A DNA stretch of 5,022 bases, from positions 1 to 5,022 of the forward strand of contig JAHFEC010000088.1 of the NCBI GenBank assembly GCA_023248665.1, written 5' to 3'. Position numbers and translations under genes: made by a program. Below are positions 5,005 through 5,022 of this stretch, piece by piece. The notes below the pieces were generated by a model that saw nothing but the letters and a program-made list of their open reading frames with translations, was not told the origin of the DNA and did no database searches. Within the stretch, counting starts at the first letter, position 1; each line of letters begins with the position of its first letter. The stretch comes from Microcaldota archaeon. GTDB taxonomy: Archaea; Micrarchaeota; Micrarchaeia; Anstonellales; Anstonellaceae.

Positions 5005-5022
5005 AAAATCTTAAACTCTTAC
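5005..5022. repeat. Right arm of the imperfect inverted repeat, at the window end
   Basis: This arm is the reverse complement of 4794-4811 apart from two mismatches, and it stops exactly at the last base given, so the repeat may extend beyond. The segment between the arms (4812-5004) has no ORF I accept, only the two structured sites described above. Confidence 0.65.

Overview
The window looks archaeal. The evidence is a tryptophanyl-tRNA synthetase of the archaeal/eukaryotic type, a Holliday junction resolvase of the Hjc family, a paired-CBS protein with a C-terminal zinc ribbon, and promoters made of an AT-rich box A lying 25-27 nt upstream of the start codon. That spacing implies leaderless mRNAs. 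Coding regions are GC-rich at third positions, and the gaps carry short T-tracts suited to archaeal termination. The phylum cannot be fixed from the sequence alone. A DPANN-type lineage (Micrarchaeota or Diapherotrites) would be compatible, but this is a guess.

Layout from left to right: a short AT-rich edge (1-111) with a probable trpS terminator; trpS on the minus strand (112-1248); a divergent intergenic region (1249-1538) holding two facing promoters and a 28-bp tandem repeat; a plus-strand membrane protein resembling a voltage-sensor domain without a pore (1539-2285); a convergent gap with three T-tracts (2286-2419); hjc on the minus strand (2420-2818); a second divergent gap (2819-3034) with the hjc and CBS-gene promoters and an unexplained T-tract cluster; the CBS/zinc-ribbon gene (3035-3604); a squalene synthase-like gene 69 nt further on the same strand (3674-4738); and a gene-free tail (4739-5022) rich in palindromes, bounded by an imperfect 18-bp inverted repeat whose right arm ends at the last base of the window.

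Most genes look like independent single-gene units for translation, DNA recombination, membrane function and isoprenoid synthesis. The only likely operon is the CBS gene plus the squalene synthase-like gene: no T-tract and no box A separates them. I see no defence island, CRISPR array, transposase, rRNA or tRNA. The least explained parts are the right-hand inverted-repeat segment, the 28-bp repeats beside the trpS promoter, the orphan T-tract cluster before the CBS gene, and the pore-less voltage-sensor-like protein.
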